A stretch of DNA of 64,000 nucleotides. It comes from Botryotinia globosa. Taxonomy: Eukaryota > Ascomycota > Leotiomycetes > Helotiales > Sclerotiniaceae. The notes beneath the pieces are model-generated. The model was not told the DNA's origin. It was given only the letters and a program-made list of their open reading frames with translations, and did no database searches. Each line of letters opens with the position of its first letter. Position 1 is the stretch's first letter. Of this stretch, positions 45,662-59,541 are shown piece by piece. Position numbers and translations under genes: made by a program. The stretch spans positions 1,364,001-1,428,000 of the forward strand of contig RCSZ01000003.1 of the NCBI GenBank assembly GCA_014898425.1, given 5' to 3'.

Positions 45662-45823
45662 CTTGTCACGGCGCCAACTACGTTGCCTTCGTGCCTCAGG
45701 CATGGACCCTTAGTGTGCCCTTAGTGTGCCCTTAGCGTGCCCTATTCCCTATAATAGAGCCTCAACCTTTCATAGCACTTAGAACCCTTATGGTACAATA
45801 TAAGTCTTTACCTGCACCCTGAC
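45662..45823 (-). mobile_element. LTR-terminus-like remnant, less mutated copy
   Basis: Read on the minus strand it has three direct repeats (GGGCACGCTAA, then GGGCACACTAA twice), GGTCCATGCCTGAGGCAC and the end TAGTTGGCGCCGTGACA. The plus strand therefore reads TGTCACGGCGCCAACTA, a typical TGTCAC LTR edge. It matches 3128-3278 in inverted orientation; this copy keeps G and C where the other has A and T, so it is closer to the original element. No protease, reverse transcriptase or integrase remnant is readable nearby. Confidence 0.65.
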
Positions 45824-46300
45824 AGATCTAGGGTTTTTAATATTTGGAGATATTATAAGGGGATTTCGATTATAAGAAAAAGGGTTTCGGATATAGAAAA
45901 ATAAAAGGTAAAAACTCTTTAAAAACTCTTACTTTTTTTTTCAAAAAAAAATAGAAAAGATATATCAATATAGATATTAATATTCTATTAATATATTTAT
46001 AATTATTTGATGTAGATAAAAAAAAGCTAAACTTTTCGAAATATTTATAATTTATTTGATATTTTAGAAAGAATTGAATAGAAAAAAGAAATTATTATAA
46101 TATAATAGAAAATCTAAGATTTTTATAAATATATTAAGAGTTTTATAAATAAAAGAGTTTTCAATAGAATAGATAATTTTATAAATGATTTAAATAATTT
46201 GAAAAAACCATTCAGAAAGTTATTCAAAGATTTTATTAGAAAAGTTTGAAAGGGGGGTGGGTTTTTATTTCTTTTATTTAATGAGAATCAAATACAGGTG

Positions 46301-46807
46301 TATCGCATAGTCTTAGCATAGCTATATAGTTCGAATCGATTATGAATTTACTACTACTACTACTATTATGTATAACTATGTATACTAATGACGAGCAACA
46401 ACTATAGGCTGAATGACCAGCGAATGGCATCATTTCAATTAGCTGCTGTGCTATTCTGTTTTGTTTGTGCGCCTTGTGGTCTGGGGATATGTGGGGATGC
46501 TAAATTACAGACTGAGAACATACTTCAGAAATAATTTTCGGAGCATCCGTTCACTATCAAGCCCTCATAGTTATACGAGTCATCTGAAAATATAAAAAAG
46601 GTGAAATTTCTAGCGCTAATGATCACTATCGTGAGGCAGAGACATGATTCCCATTCCCTCTGCCAATAACAAGGCAATAATGCTGTGATCCTCCGGACCA
46701 TGAGACCACCTCCCATGCTTAATCGTGCAAATAATCGTTACAACACATGTATATATGTATCCACCACCACCGAAACGCCGTCCCGATGAGTCGAGTGAAT
46801 CATTCCT
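46301..46807. other. Intergenic between AT island and YME1
   Basis: Contains (CTA)5 around 46350-46365 and the probable 3' UTR of the minus-strand YME1 gene. No gene seen. Confidence 0.5.
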
Positions 46808-49134
46808 TTAATGTGCAAGAGCACCACCACCTGGTGGTCCCTTCGGCCCTTTATCCTCGGGACTTTGGCTTCCGGGAATTGGTGCAAGTGAAGTACCCAT
46901 ACTTTCAGGTACTTTTATGCTTCCCGAAGGAGAAATTGCTCTGCCCACCAATTTCTCTCCCTTAACAACTTTGAAGGCTTCTTCTCTATCCAACGTCTCG
47001 TAGTCCACTAAAGCCTTTGCCAAGAGATCCAGTTCCTTACGCTTGGATTCGATGAGCTTGACAGCACGAAGACGAGCCTCCTCAATGACGCGTCTAACTT
47101 CAGACTCGACAAGCATCTTGGTTCCTGCGGAGAGATGCTCGTAGTTTGTCATCAAGTCTACATTACCGAGCTCAGGTGACATTCCAAATCTAGTGACCAT
47201 ATTATATGCAAGGCTTGTGGCGGTTTGGAGATCCTGTTCACAAAATTAGTATTCTTCCACTTCCTCAGAACCTTTAATATTAGTAACTAGTTGGGAAGAC
47301 CTACGCTAGAAACTCCACTAGTGACCTTTGTGGGGCCATATTTGATTTCTTCTGCCACTTTACCTCCCATGCAGACGTCAAGCCTGCTCTCATACTCATC
47401 CAAAGTCATTGAGTACTTATCCATTGCTGGTAAATGGAAAGTTATACCGAGAGCACTGCCTCGGGGCATAATCGTAACCTTGTGCAAGGGATCTGTTCCG
47501 GGGGTAAACATGAGAACGAGGGCATGCCCTGCTTCATGATAGGCTGTCATCTCCTTTTCCTTCTGAGAAATGACCATGCTCCTTTTTTCTGCACCCATCA
47601 TTATTTTGTCCTTTGCCCATTCGAAATCCAACATAGATACCGCTTTTGCTTTCGCTCTACTGGCATGCACAGCAGCTTGGTTGATGACGTTCTCAAGTTC
47701 CGCGCCAGAAAAGCCTGGGGTACCAGAAGCAAGTGTTTCAATGTTGACGTCAGGAGAAGCAATGATTTTTTGCATGTGATGCTTCAAGATCGCCAATCGA
47801 CCACGCACATCTGGTAGCCCAACAACGACATTTCGATCAAATCTTCCAGGTCGTGTAAGAGCCTTATCTAGCAGTTCTGGGAAATTAGTAGCAGCCAAAA
47901 TGATAACGCCATTGTTTTGTGCAAATCCATCTAGTTCGGTAAGAAGCTGATTGAGGGTTTGCTTGGAGTACGCGGCATCCCGAGCATTTCGTTTGCCTCC
48001 TATAGCATCCAGTTCATCGATGAATATGATGGCTGGTGATTTGCCTTTCGCAGCAGTGAAAAGTTCTCGAACTCGCTTTGCACCAACGCCAACATATATC
48101 TCGTCGAACTCACTACCAGACATGAAGAAAAACGGAACGCCGGCCTCGCCAGCAACCGCGCGGGCCAATAAAGTTTTACCAGTTCCAGGAGGGCCAACGA
48201 GCAAAACACCCTTTGGAAGTTTTCCACCGAGCGTGGAGAACTTCTCTGGATTCTTCAAGAAATCTACGAGTTCTTGGAGTTCATCCTTTGCTTCGTCACA
48301 ACCATGTACATCAGTAAACCTGACATTTTGGTGTTCAGCCTTGGCCTCGTTATCTGTTTTCGCCCCTCCTGGTCTTCTGGCAACGATCGAATTGAAGCCT
48401 TCAATCATCATAGCAACAACGACCAGACTGATGTACGTGAAAAGTGCAAAGTAGAGAGCGAATTTGACCCATTTGAAAATAGTGTTTCCCATCGTTTCAT
48501 CAACAACAACGTGCATAGGAGAGTTTTTGTCGCCAGAACCAGATGCTTGACCGCGAGATATAGCAATATTACCTCCTCGAGAAGTAGCAGCGACTGCATG
48601 ACCAATAGCCTGTAATTGCGCGTTGCCGATATTTCCCGCTTGTCCGGAAGGATTTGCCATGCCGCTGTTCATTTGTCCCAACATACCTAGAGCCCTGTGG
48701 TATGCACCTTCACAAGCAGAATTTGATGCGAAATGACCAGTTTGATACCTGTCGGCAATGATGGCTGGCATATTTGCCTTCAATAGCGCTTGGTAGAGAG
48801 CGTTCTGAGCCGTGGCACTAGTAGGATTCTTGTTTGCAGTTTCTTCTAAGTGAGAGAGTAAATTGTGTGATGTGCTACCACCGAAGAGAGATCTTCGCTG
48901 GGATTCGAAGGGTTTGGTAAATGGCATGGACTGCTCTGGTCGTGGAGATGAAGACGTGGATATTTGACGGCAATGAGCCATGGCAAGAATAGATGAGGAT
49001 GGGATCGTTGAATTGGCAGTAGAGACACGTTTTGAAGCCGAGATAAATGCATGTCGAAGGCCTGGAGACATTGAGTCCATTCGTGCGCTGAAAGGTAGTA
49101 CAGGAATCGATCTAGTCGAAAGCTGCGACAGCAT
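46808..49134 (-). CDS. YME1: Mitochondrial i-AAA protease (FtsH family)
   Basis: Exons 49134-47305 and 47233-46808 with a 71-bp GTAGGT...GAACAG intron give 751 residues (yeast Yme1: 747). The junction restores TSGVSSDLQTATSLAYNMVT. The N-terminus is Ser/Arg-rich, a mitochondrial presequence. A single membrane segment lies near 218-243 (KFALYFALFTYISLVVVAMM). The AAA domain has Walker A GPPGTGKT (about 310), Walker B IIFIDELDA (about 370) and the second region of homology ATNFPELLDKALTRPGRFDR. The zinc protease motif HEAGH is near 530, with MPRGSALG beyond. Yme1 forms a hexamer in the inner membrane facing the intermembrane space and degrades or unfolds proteins there. A possible extra 5' exon (ATG at 49290, Arg-rich, joined at a GTTCGT donor) would give a longer presequence. 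Confidence 0.93.
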
Positions 49135-50632
49135 TAGTTAGGCCATTTTCAAAGAGATTAGATTTTTATTCCTACGAACCATTCGCACCGATGGAAGTGT
49201 CATCTTCGCAAATTGGGTTTCCGGTGCCTTCCGAACTAGAAGCCTTAAAGATGTAGCCATCGTGGAAACCCCATGAGTTGGTGTTGCCATGACTGGCAGA
49301 ACCAAATAGAATTAGATTATGAACACCTCCTATCAACCACCACCAAGTGAATCCTTTTGATTATTTCTCCTTGCAAAATTGGTTGACTGTATCAATATTT
49401 CGTCTGCAAAGTCTAAGAAATGAAGTTTTGTTGAGCCTCGATCTCGAGGACGTCTTGATTGTTGATGCCAGACTGGAACACTGGAGGCAAACTTGTAAAT
49501 CACTTCCGGTATTAGTGCATCATGGAAGAAAGCTGATACCGCCGCTTATTAATTCACTAAGCTTATTTTGGATTAGCGCTAAATGCCGCCCACCAATCTA
49601 GATCTTGATCCACTACTAGCACGTGTTTATCAAAATAGTCCCTTCAAACTATCTACCTAGTAGTATGTAACAATTTACTAAGGGAGAGAGGGAGGGGTCT
49701 AGAATATATGTTACGGATACCTGTCGCTTACTATTGAGACCTCGCTCCAGGAAACGTATCAGGGGCAATGTTCAAGGAAAGTGAGAGTACAAGAAGTCAG
49801 AAGTCAAGGACTCATACAACCTGCCGAGCATTAACTTACATGAACCTAATAAAGTCCTGAAAGATTTCTCGCCCGGATCAAATAGTTGCCAGTGGAGTTC
49901 CTTGTCTTGGATACGTCCGATTCAAGCCTCGTCTTTAATCACCAGCAAGATAAAAGTAAACTGAGTCACGAAGTCCAGATGTAGATGATATTATACTATT
50001 CATTTAGCTATTTACTACTACTATACATACACACAAGACTTTCCATTCCAAATTGAATACCGTATCCAATTCCGATTCCTATGTCCAAAACCAATAAACA
50101 TTTAAATAAGTATTGATACAAATGGCAAACCCGCCCTTGATCGCCAGCCTCTAGGCATAAAAAGCATGATACGCTTCCAGATGCGCGAGTATATAACATA
50201 AAGGAAATGACCTCGTTGAACTCGTGGCGCCATAATATCACCTCCTCATTATGTACCCTCTCTCCATCTTCCTTCCCCCCCGGCCAATATTATTAGATCC
50301 AGCTTCATCTGTACGCAAAACCGGACGGAAACTACTATAAAACAAGAAAAGTAATGAAACAAAGAAAAAGTATGTGAAAATGCCGCGACAAGCTGATTAT
50401 TCCGAAAAGGAGGGCTGGAATGTCTGGCTGACGGATGGGATGCATTCGTGAATGTCTTTAATGTACTAGGTATATCGTGGATAGACTCGGAGAAGTGAAA
50501 ACTTTTTTTTTTGTGAAATGGAACAAACTGCAGTCCTGTGTGCCTCAGTCCTTGGGTATACGACGTCTTACTAATGATACAATCGCTAAAGAGAGTTTCG
50601 AAACGAGCGTGTGATTTGACTGTTCAGTATTG
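49135..50632. other. YME1 upstream region and 3' flank of the C2H2 gene
   Basis: Holds a possible Arg-rich upstream YME1 exon at about 49180-49290 on the minus strand; the rest shows no gene. A T10 run at 50502 and AAAGAAAAAG stretches are the only low-complexity features. Confidence 0.45.
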
Positions 50633-52019
<1,387 letters not shown>

Positions 52020-55000
52020 TATGTATTCCTAGATTCTATCTGTCGAATTTGGAGTATCAAGTCTCTAGAGAGAGCTGTTCGGTTGTGCGTCCGATATTGT
52101 GAAAGCCTGATCGAGCAATGGACTGAGAATTTGATATATAAGAAAAGCAGGTGGTGTGATTTGGTTGCTTGATATGCAAGTGATGTCGATTAGAAAACCA
52201 ATGGGAGAATCTGGTAAGATACAGAGCGTCCAGCGCAATAGCGTTGAGCGAGAGTGATAATTGGCGATCTGACTTGGAGAAGGCCCTGGCAAGAAGGTAT
52301 TATAAAAGGAAAGATACGATGGTTCTCGTAAACTGTGTACAAGAATAGCACGAAACTTTCGAGGAGATCTGAGGAAGTCAGAGAATTGAAGACTGGATGA
52401 GTTTGAAGAAGTATCAACGTGAGCAGGAGGAGTTCATATACATACTTTTTTTGGATGCGGGATATGGAATGGAGCTTGTTAATCATCCACCCAAACACGG
52501 AATGGCGGGGCGCACGAGCAGTAGAGAGAAACTGTGAACGCGGTAAGGAGGCTAAGGTTGAGGTTCCTGGATCTAGCTCGTGCTGTGTCGGGTCATGCGA
52601 GTGGCTGGACAAGGTGTGAAAAAATAAGGGTTCTCGGCAGGTAGACTTGACTAACTGTTGAAAATATGGTCTGGTTGTTTCGACGTCAAAGTGTCTCTGA
52701 AGTGGTGTGGATATATTAAAGTTGCGAAACAAGGACCATTCTTGAAGTAGAATCGTCGGGAATTCAGAGGCGGCCGAGATCGACGGCTTTGGTTTTCTGG
52801 GGGAGTTGAAAAGGATGATGGTTGTAAGAGTGATTCTTGAATCTGGATTCAGAAGAAAGATGCAAGATACGGATATCCAGCTTTTGGTAGTGGGACGATG
52901 CTTGATGGTTCAAAGCTTTTTAAGATAGACAATCTAGAGAAAGCATGGCGCCTTGATAAGATATGAGATGCTTTATAGCTCGAAGGCAAGATTCTGTTCA
53001 AGATAATAGACTTTTTTTTCTGACTCGTACGGCTTGTATCTGCAATACAGTGGACAGTGGACAGTGAATGAATGGAATTCTCGTGAGTAAATACCTTTTT
53101 CCCCACGAAGAAGAAAGTGCAAGGTAACGAGGGACCCCAGTAGGATATGCGAGGATGATATTGTATACCAGGTAGGCAGGCAATCAACATTAACCAACAA
53201 TGAGGTAGGGCAGTCAGGGCCTCCCTCGATTTCCAACTGTCAATGAAGCAATCCAAGGAGGATGACAATATGGATACAGTACACATGAATGAATGGATCA
53301 ATAGCTATGCAAGGAAAGCAGTGGATGCAATATCGATCTCAAGAGACAAGTGAGATTTCCACATCCGAATGAATTATCCTTGACTCTTGAGATGATAGTT
53401 GGCCCTCTTCCCTCTTTTGTCTAATGATAATCCGATCGGTAGTCGAATGAGTTGGTGATTAATGTGGAATTGGAGAATTTAAGTTATAATAATAAGTTGA
53501 TGGAGGTGGAGTCTAATCGCCATTCTTGCTTTCTCTCTTATATGGTAATAAATCGTAGAGTGAACGGTTTTGTCGTCTTTTGTTTTCTTTTCTTGTTGCT
53601 TTTTTCTGCTTCCCATTCCTTATGGCTTGTTGTATGTAAACTTCTTCCTTTCTTTCGTTTTTCCTCTGTTCGATACAAATCGTCTCCATCCCTCTGCGTA
53701 ACAGATAGAAAAGTGGAAGTAACCTGCATTCCGTAAGTACCTACGCATTCTACTCGTGGTGTGTGTTTTGGGCTTACTGATACAGCGAATTGTAAAGGAA
53801 TTAAAGGCAGACTATTCTCCTTTGAGGCGAAGATTTAGATATTAGCCGTTCACTAGTAAACCATTCCGTCCTGCAGTCTGCAGTCTGCAGCAAGTCTGCA
53901 TCAGAATCCGTACATGGGGCTCTCGAGTAGTATCATATCATTGGACTGATGAAGGACTGGCTGGGACCAGGAGGCTTCTTTTTGAAGTTGGAGATATAGG
54001 GAAAAGAACAAGGTTGGTTGTTCGACAAGGATAAATAGTGGAATTTTCAGGTCCCTTTTTCGCTTTTCGCTTTCTGCCGCACTTTCTTCTGGGCCAACTA
54101 GTACCTAAGTAGTACAAGTGTCCAGGTAGCTAGTACTCTATAAAGTTATATTGGTCTTTTTATATTACTCTGTAATAACTAGACTCCAAAGCTGTCGCGT
54201 TATAGAATTTATATGCTTCGGTTTATTCGCTTCTGATATTCATACAAGGTTAGAGATTTATATATAGTAGTTTACTGTATATGTACCTATCACATACCTG
54301 ATATCTTAAAAGGAAGTTTAGTTGACGATAACTGGATATCTGGTTATAATACCAATGTTTTAGCGTCGGACAAATTTTCTGGAATGGTATGAGAAAGGAG
54401 AGACCTGAATAGTCAGTTAGTTACGCTTTACGATTCATATATACCTACCTACCTTCTACACATATACTACCTCGGAGACATTGTCGAATACTCCATAAAT
54501 ATGACATAACTCAATCGAAAATCGGATGTATAACGAGAAGATTTAGCTTATATAATAGAAACTCTGCGAATTACAAATGGATTTCTGAGTCTTGCATGTA
54601 TCTCGATGTAGCTGTTAGCTGTAGTCGATGAGAGAGAAAGATTTTGCTGTGTACGTCAACTGGAAGTAGCAGTAGCTATTATGAAGGCTTGCTTGTCAGC
54701 TCGTCCATGTAGAGAGTTCTAGCCACAGCTTTCGCTGATAGACAAAAATGAGTATTTCGTACTTCGTCGTTTGGAAATTGTTTATGGACGAAGCTCCGAA
54801 AGGGGGAGCAGGAGACCTTGTCGGTTGTAGTCCATAGTCTTTCCCATGCAAGCATATTTCGCCCAAGATAGCTCCTCAACCGCATGCATGGGTTTGACTA
54901 GCATAAAGTGTGGTGGAGTCGTCACGTTACAGTGAAAACAAAATTTCTCAAGGGAAACCATGATTCTCCATCATACCGGATCTCGCAACAGCCCAGACTA

Positions 55001-56784
55001 TCCAGTAAGAGATATTCCAGTGCGCCTCGATATGTCCTGCTAAGCCCCAAGGTAATTTCATGGCTAGATGTCGTTCCACCGATGATGTTGAAATGACTCT
55101 CGTTGTATTGTCGAATTCTTGAAAAGATTGCAAATACTTGGATACCGACCGATGTTCGACCAGGCAATTTAGCACTTATCGATTAATGACGCCTATTGAC
55201 ATTAGACATTAACTTCACTCTATTGACTCGAGTCTTTAATCTTCATGTTAATACTTCGTAACTATGAGACGTCGGAGATAGAAGTCACAGGATTAAGGAC
55301 ACAAACTCCTAATTCCCCGAACAATTCAATTCTGATGCCAGCTTTCTCGGGGCAGTTTTGTCATACTATCTATATCCAATAATAATGATGAAATTGGGTT
55401 CCCTTTTCGGCCGGTAGAAAGGTATAAGAGAATTGTTATATACCCAAATTCAGACAGAAATATCAATTGATACTACGAAAAAGTCCTAGAATCAAATGTT
55501 GTTGATAGCTAACAAGAGCTAGAACCCAGACGCTACCTTGCAATTTCAACGAGATACTCTACCAGCATAGCATAGCTGTACGGAGTATTGTCTTTTTGAT
55601 ATTCCTTCCTTGAAGCGAATGCGAATCGTGATTGATGGATGGATGACCTAACCCACGAGCAACGATGTAAATAGAGTAGAAGCGTTCGAACAATCTGACT
55701 AATTCTTTAACCTCCCAAATTTAAATATACAGGCGCACTGCATTTAGTGGCATCGAAGTTTATCGTTGATAAGATTGTAGTGTTGCTCTCAAGAGAAGAA
55801 AGAAATTCATCCATTCGATAATGAAATCATGACTGATTTGAGTTCTTGGAAATTTGCGGTGGTAGATATCCTGGTTGAACTCATTCTTGATTGGGATTTT
55901 CAAAGGACATTTTGAACCATTCGGCATCGTTCAATCTCCCTTGTCTCACGGATGCGTGCCGTCCACACGACTTCATAAAACCTTGTTCCCTCGCGATTAC
56001 AGGGAATAAATAATGTGAGAGGTAGTAAAAATAGTGTCCCGATGATGGACTACGACTCTACGAGTAGAAAAAACAGTTTAGTTTTCGTTTTAGTTTTGAA
56101 TAAAAAAATTAAAAAAATTATATACGAGTAGCTAATGAGCAATTCGTTTAGGCCTGATATTGTACGAATCACAGAAGGAAGTATAGAGGAGATAGTCTTG
56201 GAACTCTTGAGATGCAGCCAGTAGTAATACAAACTTCAAAGATAAGAAAGAGTCTGTCGACACAATTATACAATTAGGCGAATATAATTTCGTTTACCAC
56301 AAGATATCTAGACAAAGTGAATTTCTAAGTTGCTGCATCTACCTGGGTATTTGAGGAGACAATTCTCGAATTGCTGAAATTTATACTTCAATGTCGACCT
56401 CTCTCGTCTGAAACCAAGTGAATTCATCACACATATAGATAACATTTGAAAGTTCTCCTATTCGCCCAACTCTCTGCGACGCTGCAGGAACAATTGCATT
56501 ATCCACAATAAACAAATATAACCACTAGTTGTGACCTTAATATCAATCACCAGCATAAATCACATGCCAGGTACTCAACTGCTTATTATTTCTTGATGAT
56601 CTCAAAGGTCATCTCTTGAATCTTTTGGTCTATGGTCCTAATAGAGCTAATTATGTGATCTACTTGAGCATCTTTCATAAGATTGTTACTTCTTGAGAGT
56701 ACAAACGAAGGGATGTTAATTCCGACTAAGAACTTGCTTCACCATACCTCACCGGTAGATTAACAATGGAATTCCTGATATCTA
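52020..56784. other. Gene-poor upstream region of the C2H2 gene
   Basis: 4.8 kb without a credible gene. The part to about 52.8 kb is likely leader or promoter of the C2H2 gene: its minus strand is open for 180 codons (52732-52190) but starts without ATG and shows no domain. Further on are AT-rich patches, three overlapping CTGCAGT words at 53873-53890, and nothing recognisable. Confidence 0.45.
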
Positions 56785-57411
56785 TAGTAAAACCTCTCCA
56801 TAAGGATACCGGTTTTTATAGTCACTTTTAAGGATATATAGAGATATCTTAATATAGAGGTATCCGACTAATCCTGATATAATAATAATTCGTTTCCGAT
56901 TAGTTCTGATTGGGTTATATTCTGTAACTATTTTGTAACTTTTTTCACTTTTATAAAAAATAATTAAAATTAATTATATAATAATTAATCTAATAATTAA
57001 TCTAATAATTAATCTAATAGTTAATCTAATAATTAATCTAATAATTAATCTAATAATTAATCTAATAATTAATCTAATAATTAATCTAATAATTAATCTA
57101 ATAATTAATATAATAATTAATCTAATAATTAATTCTAATTATTTTATTAGTTTAATAAAAATATATATAATTTTGAGATCGAAATGTGATTAAATTCTCT
57201 ATATAATATCATATTATAACTTAAATCCTAATGATTTTATTGATCCAATAAGAATACACGTAATTCTAGAACCAGAAATTATAAGGATATCCTTATAAAA
57301 GGGTTTTAAGGATATAGGCCTTTTTTAGCCCTAAATTTTTTTGGGACCAAAACAAATAAGGATAATAGAGGTTATCCTTATAGAGGGGATCCTTATAGAG
57401 AGGTTTTACTG
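56785..57411. mobile_element. MITE 1, pogo/Fot1-like ends, TA target duplication
   Basis: A 627-bp element bounded by TA on both sides. Left end TAGTAAAACCTCTCCATAAG and right end (reverse complement) CAGTAAAACCTCTCTATAAG form a terminal inverted repeat of at least 24 bp with two C/T mismatches. TATAAGGAT words recur inside both ends. The interior is AT-rich with a 12-bp tandem repeat and no transposase frame. CAGT-type ends with TA duplication are typical of the Fot1/pogo branch of Tc1/mariner elements; mobilisation by such a transposase is inference. Confidence 0.8.
56975..57135. repeat. 12-bp TAATTAATCTAA tandem array inside MITE 1
   Basis: About twelve head-to-tail copies of a TAATTAATCTAA unit with few substitutions (for example one TAGTTAATCTAA and one ATTAATATAA). 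TTAATTA-type palindromes occur in each unit. It lies in the middle of MITE 1. Confidence 0.9.
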
Positions 57412-57413
57412 TA

Positions 57414-58406
57414 CTACCTAGTCATGCCAGGTACAGAATTCTGAAACATACATTATATATATGCTCCGTACAGTGTATATGTGCGTATTCATTTTTTCCA
57501 AGGCCAATGCGGGGCAAGCACGCTCCGTAGATTTACGTCCTTTACTAAATCAGCCGGCTGGAATGAGATTTTCACAAGCATACCATTCTATATCCTGTCT
57601 ATAAACAACGGTTCTGATACTGGAAATGGATAAGGGGTTTAAGTACAGGGATTCTGCCAGGGCATACATGAAACGTCTTTCGAAACCCTCGGACTACCTT
57701 ACACATCGGCATGTATCCTAATGCGGCATCGCTGTACTAATTTGTATTCCAAATTGAGTCTCTGCGCCCCCAACTATCTTGGAATTGTCATAAAAAAAAC
57801 CTCGTAGTAATGATGCTTCTGGATAGTACCTGAGATGATGAGATTCACGGGAAGCGACAAATCTTCCTGCTCCGCCATGAGGCGACGTGAAATGCTTCAT
57901 TCCCTGGGAGACGGCTTGTGTTTCCTCGGTGGTATTTTATGTAGACTTGACAGAAGGCATACCTTTCATGTTTCTAAACTCGTGGCCCCTTGGTGAATGT
58001 CTTACGAATTTATGCCGACTTCAATCATTTAACCAGATTTACAAACTGATGTACGCTTTCGACTAAGAAAAATCTCAGTACCCCCCTTCGAAACGAGCGA
58101 TATTACAACGTCGTCTTAACCGAAGGCCTCTAGATGTTTGTCTAGGCAGTTGATAAGCAACGGTCATCTGAATGTTCTAGCTTTGAGGCTGTCCGCACCG
58201 TCGCTGCAAGTCTGCAAAACCACAGGCCAAGTGTTCATGAAATCAAACGTAGCTTTCTGGCTGATACGGAGAAATCTTCAAACACAGGTCAAACGCCGGT
58301 CACAAAATCACATTATTAGTATCATCAACTACTAAGAAGGCAACAATCACATCTACAACTAGCTGTGGTAGCAACAATTGTGCTACCTGAAATCAATAAA
58401 TCACAC
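57414..58406. other. Gene-free spacer between MITE 1 and MITE 2
   Basis: About 1 kb of ordinary composition. Short frames on both strands without domains; nothing recognisable. Confidence 0.5.
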
Positions 58407-58408
58407 TA

Positions 58409-58755
58409 TCCCCTATATCGCTGAGAATGGGCTCCCTCGTTTAACAGAGTCTTATTGACCAATTAGATTATCAAGATTCCTTGAATTTAATCCAATATTT
58501 ACATTTATTTTTTGATATAAAATTCAATGAATATTTTTTCTATATTAAAACTTTTAATATAATAATATATATTAATTCTCAATCTTTTCTTTTTTTTTTG
58601 AAATTATAAAAAATCAATATTTGAAATCAAGATTTAATAATATCAAAAATGTGATTGAAAATCCATTAAAATAGCTATTCTATTCAATAAGGCTTTATTA
58701 TTCAAGGTATATCGCATGGACCACTTTTGGAGCCCATTCTCAGCGGTATAGGGGA
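58409..58755. mobile_element. MITE 2, TA-flanked inverted-repeat element
   Basis: A 347-bp element between TA dinucleotides. Left end TCCCCTATATCGCTGAGAAT and right end (reverse complement) TCCCCTATACCGCTGAGAAT continue as GGGCTCC, giving a 27-bp inverted repeat with one C/T mismatch. Inside the ends GTCTTATTGAC and GCCTTATTGAA form a further imperfect inverted pair. The interior is AT-rich and non-coding. It is unrelated in end sequence to MITE 1. Confidence 0.8.
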
Positions 58756-58757
58756 TA

Positions 58758-59538
58758 ATCCTATAATTACTCCGTAGTACCTATATTATTATAACGTGAT
58801 GGATTTGTACCGCGGAAATGAACATTATTTTCCTGACTCATTTCATCAACGCTCTACATGCCTTGTAAGAATGCAAGTATCACCAATTCATTGCATGCTT
58901 TAGTTTTTATTTCGTAGAGCAGCCAACCTCTCGAAGAATCGCGGCGTTCTACTCGCCAGGCACACCGGATGTTGAAAGGCATAATACTCTTGTTAATCAC
59001 GCCACAATAAATGATCGTGAAGCTGCCAGCTTTGTTCGGTAATTCCACTGCAGGATCTGCTCTCTCTTTTGATTTTTCAATGGAGAGAAATTGCAACTCC
59101 GTTTCCATTTTCAGACTAACACAATGATGCACTTAATCACATTAAGGATTTGCAAAACAATACTTCGGTAAGGTCATACGAGATTTGGGGATCTTCAACA
59201 GAACACCACACCGATACCTAGTCGATATTCGTTTTAGCCTCAATTTTTCAATTCGTTTCTGTTAGCTTTTACGGCCACTTCCTAATGCAACTGTTAACAT
59301 TTTTGGCTGAGTTTGAGTTATTCTTCTTCATTCCATGCATACATGGAGACAGAGTGCATCATCTTCAAGTATCCCCGTTATGCACATGCACAAGAACCCA
59401 GTTCTTTTTATGGCAAAAGGAAGCTCAACGTTCGCATGAGTATCTCCAAAATTATCACATCACCGCGTGAATGAATCATAGGCCATTGAAATCTGATAAA
59501 TGCTACGCAGAGTATCACTGCTGTGGTGCAACTACAAA
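58758..59538. other. Spacer with one weak hypothetical frame
   Basis: Between MITE 2 and MITE 3. The minus strand has an ATG at 59108 with 84 codons to 58854, of ordinary composition (Glu/Lys/Arg near the start, a WRVERRDSSRGW segment) but with no recognised family and no joinable exon. I do not call it a gene. The rest is empty. Confidence 0.3.
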
Positions 59539-59541
59539 GTA

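Larger units (their letters stand above)
44741..46300. repeat. Second AT-rich island with LTR-terminus copy
   Basis: About 1.5 kb of AT-rich DNA without genes, less extreme than the island at 1-3880. It holds the TTGCA pentamer array at 45141-45170 and the GC-rich LTR-end sequence at 45662-45823. Beyond 45.9 kb it is again almost pure A and T. A purine run AAAGGGGGGTGGG lies at about 46250. Interpreted as a RIP-affected retroelement relic. Confidence 0.7.

Noticed and set aside
52190..52732. 180-codon minus-strand frame upstream of the C2H2 gene
   Set aside because: It does not begin with ATG, shows no family, and lies where the leader of the C2H2 gene is expected.
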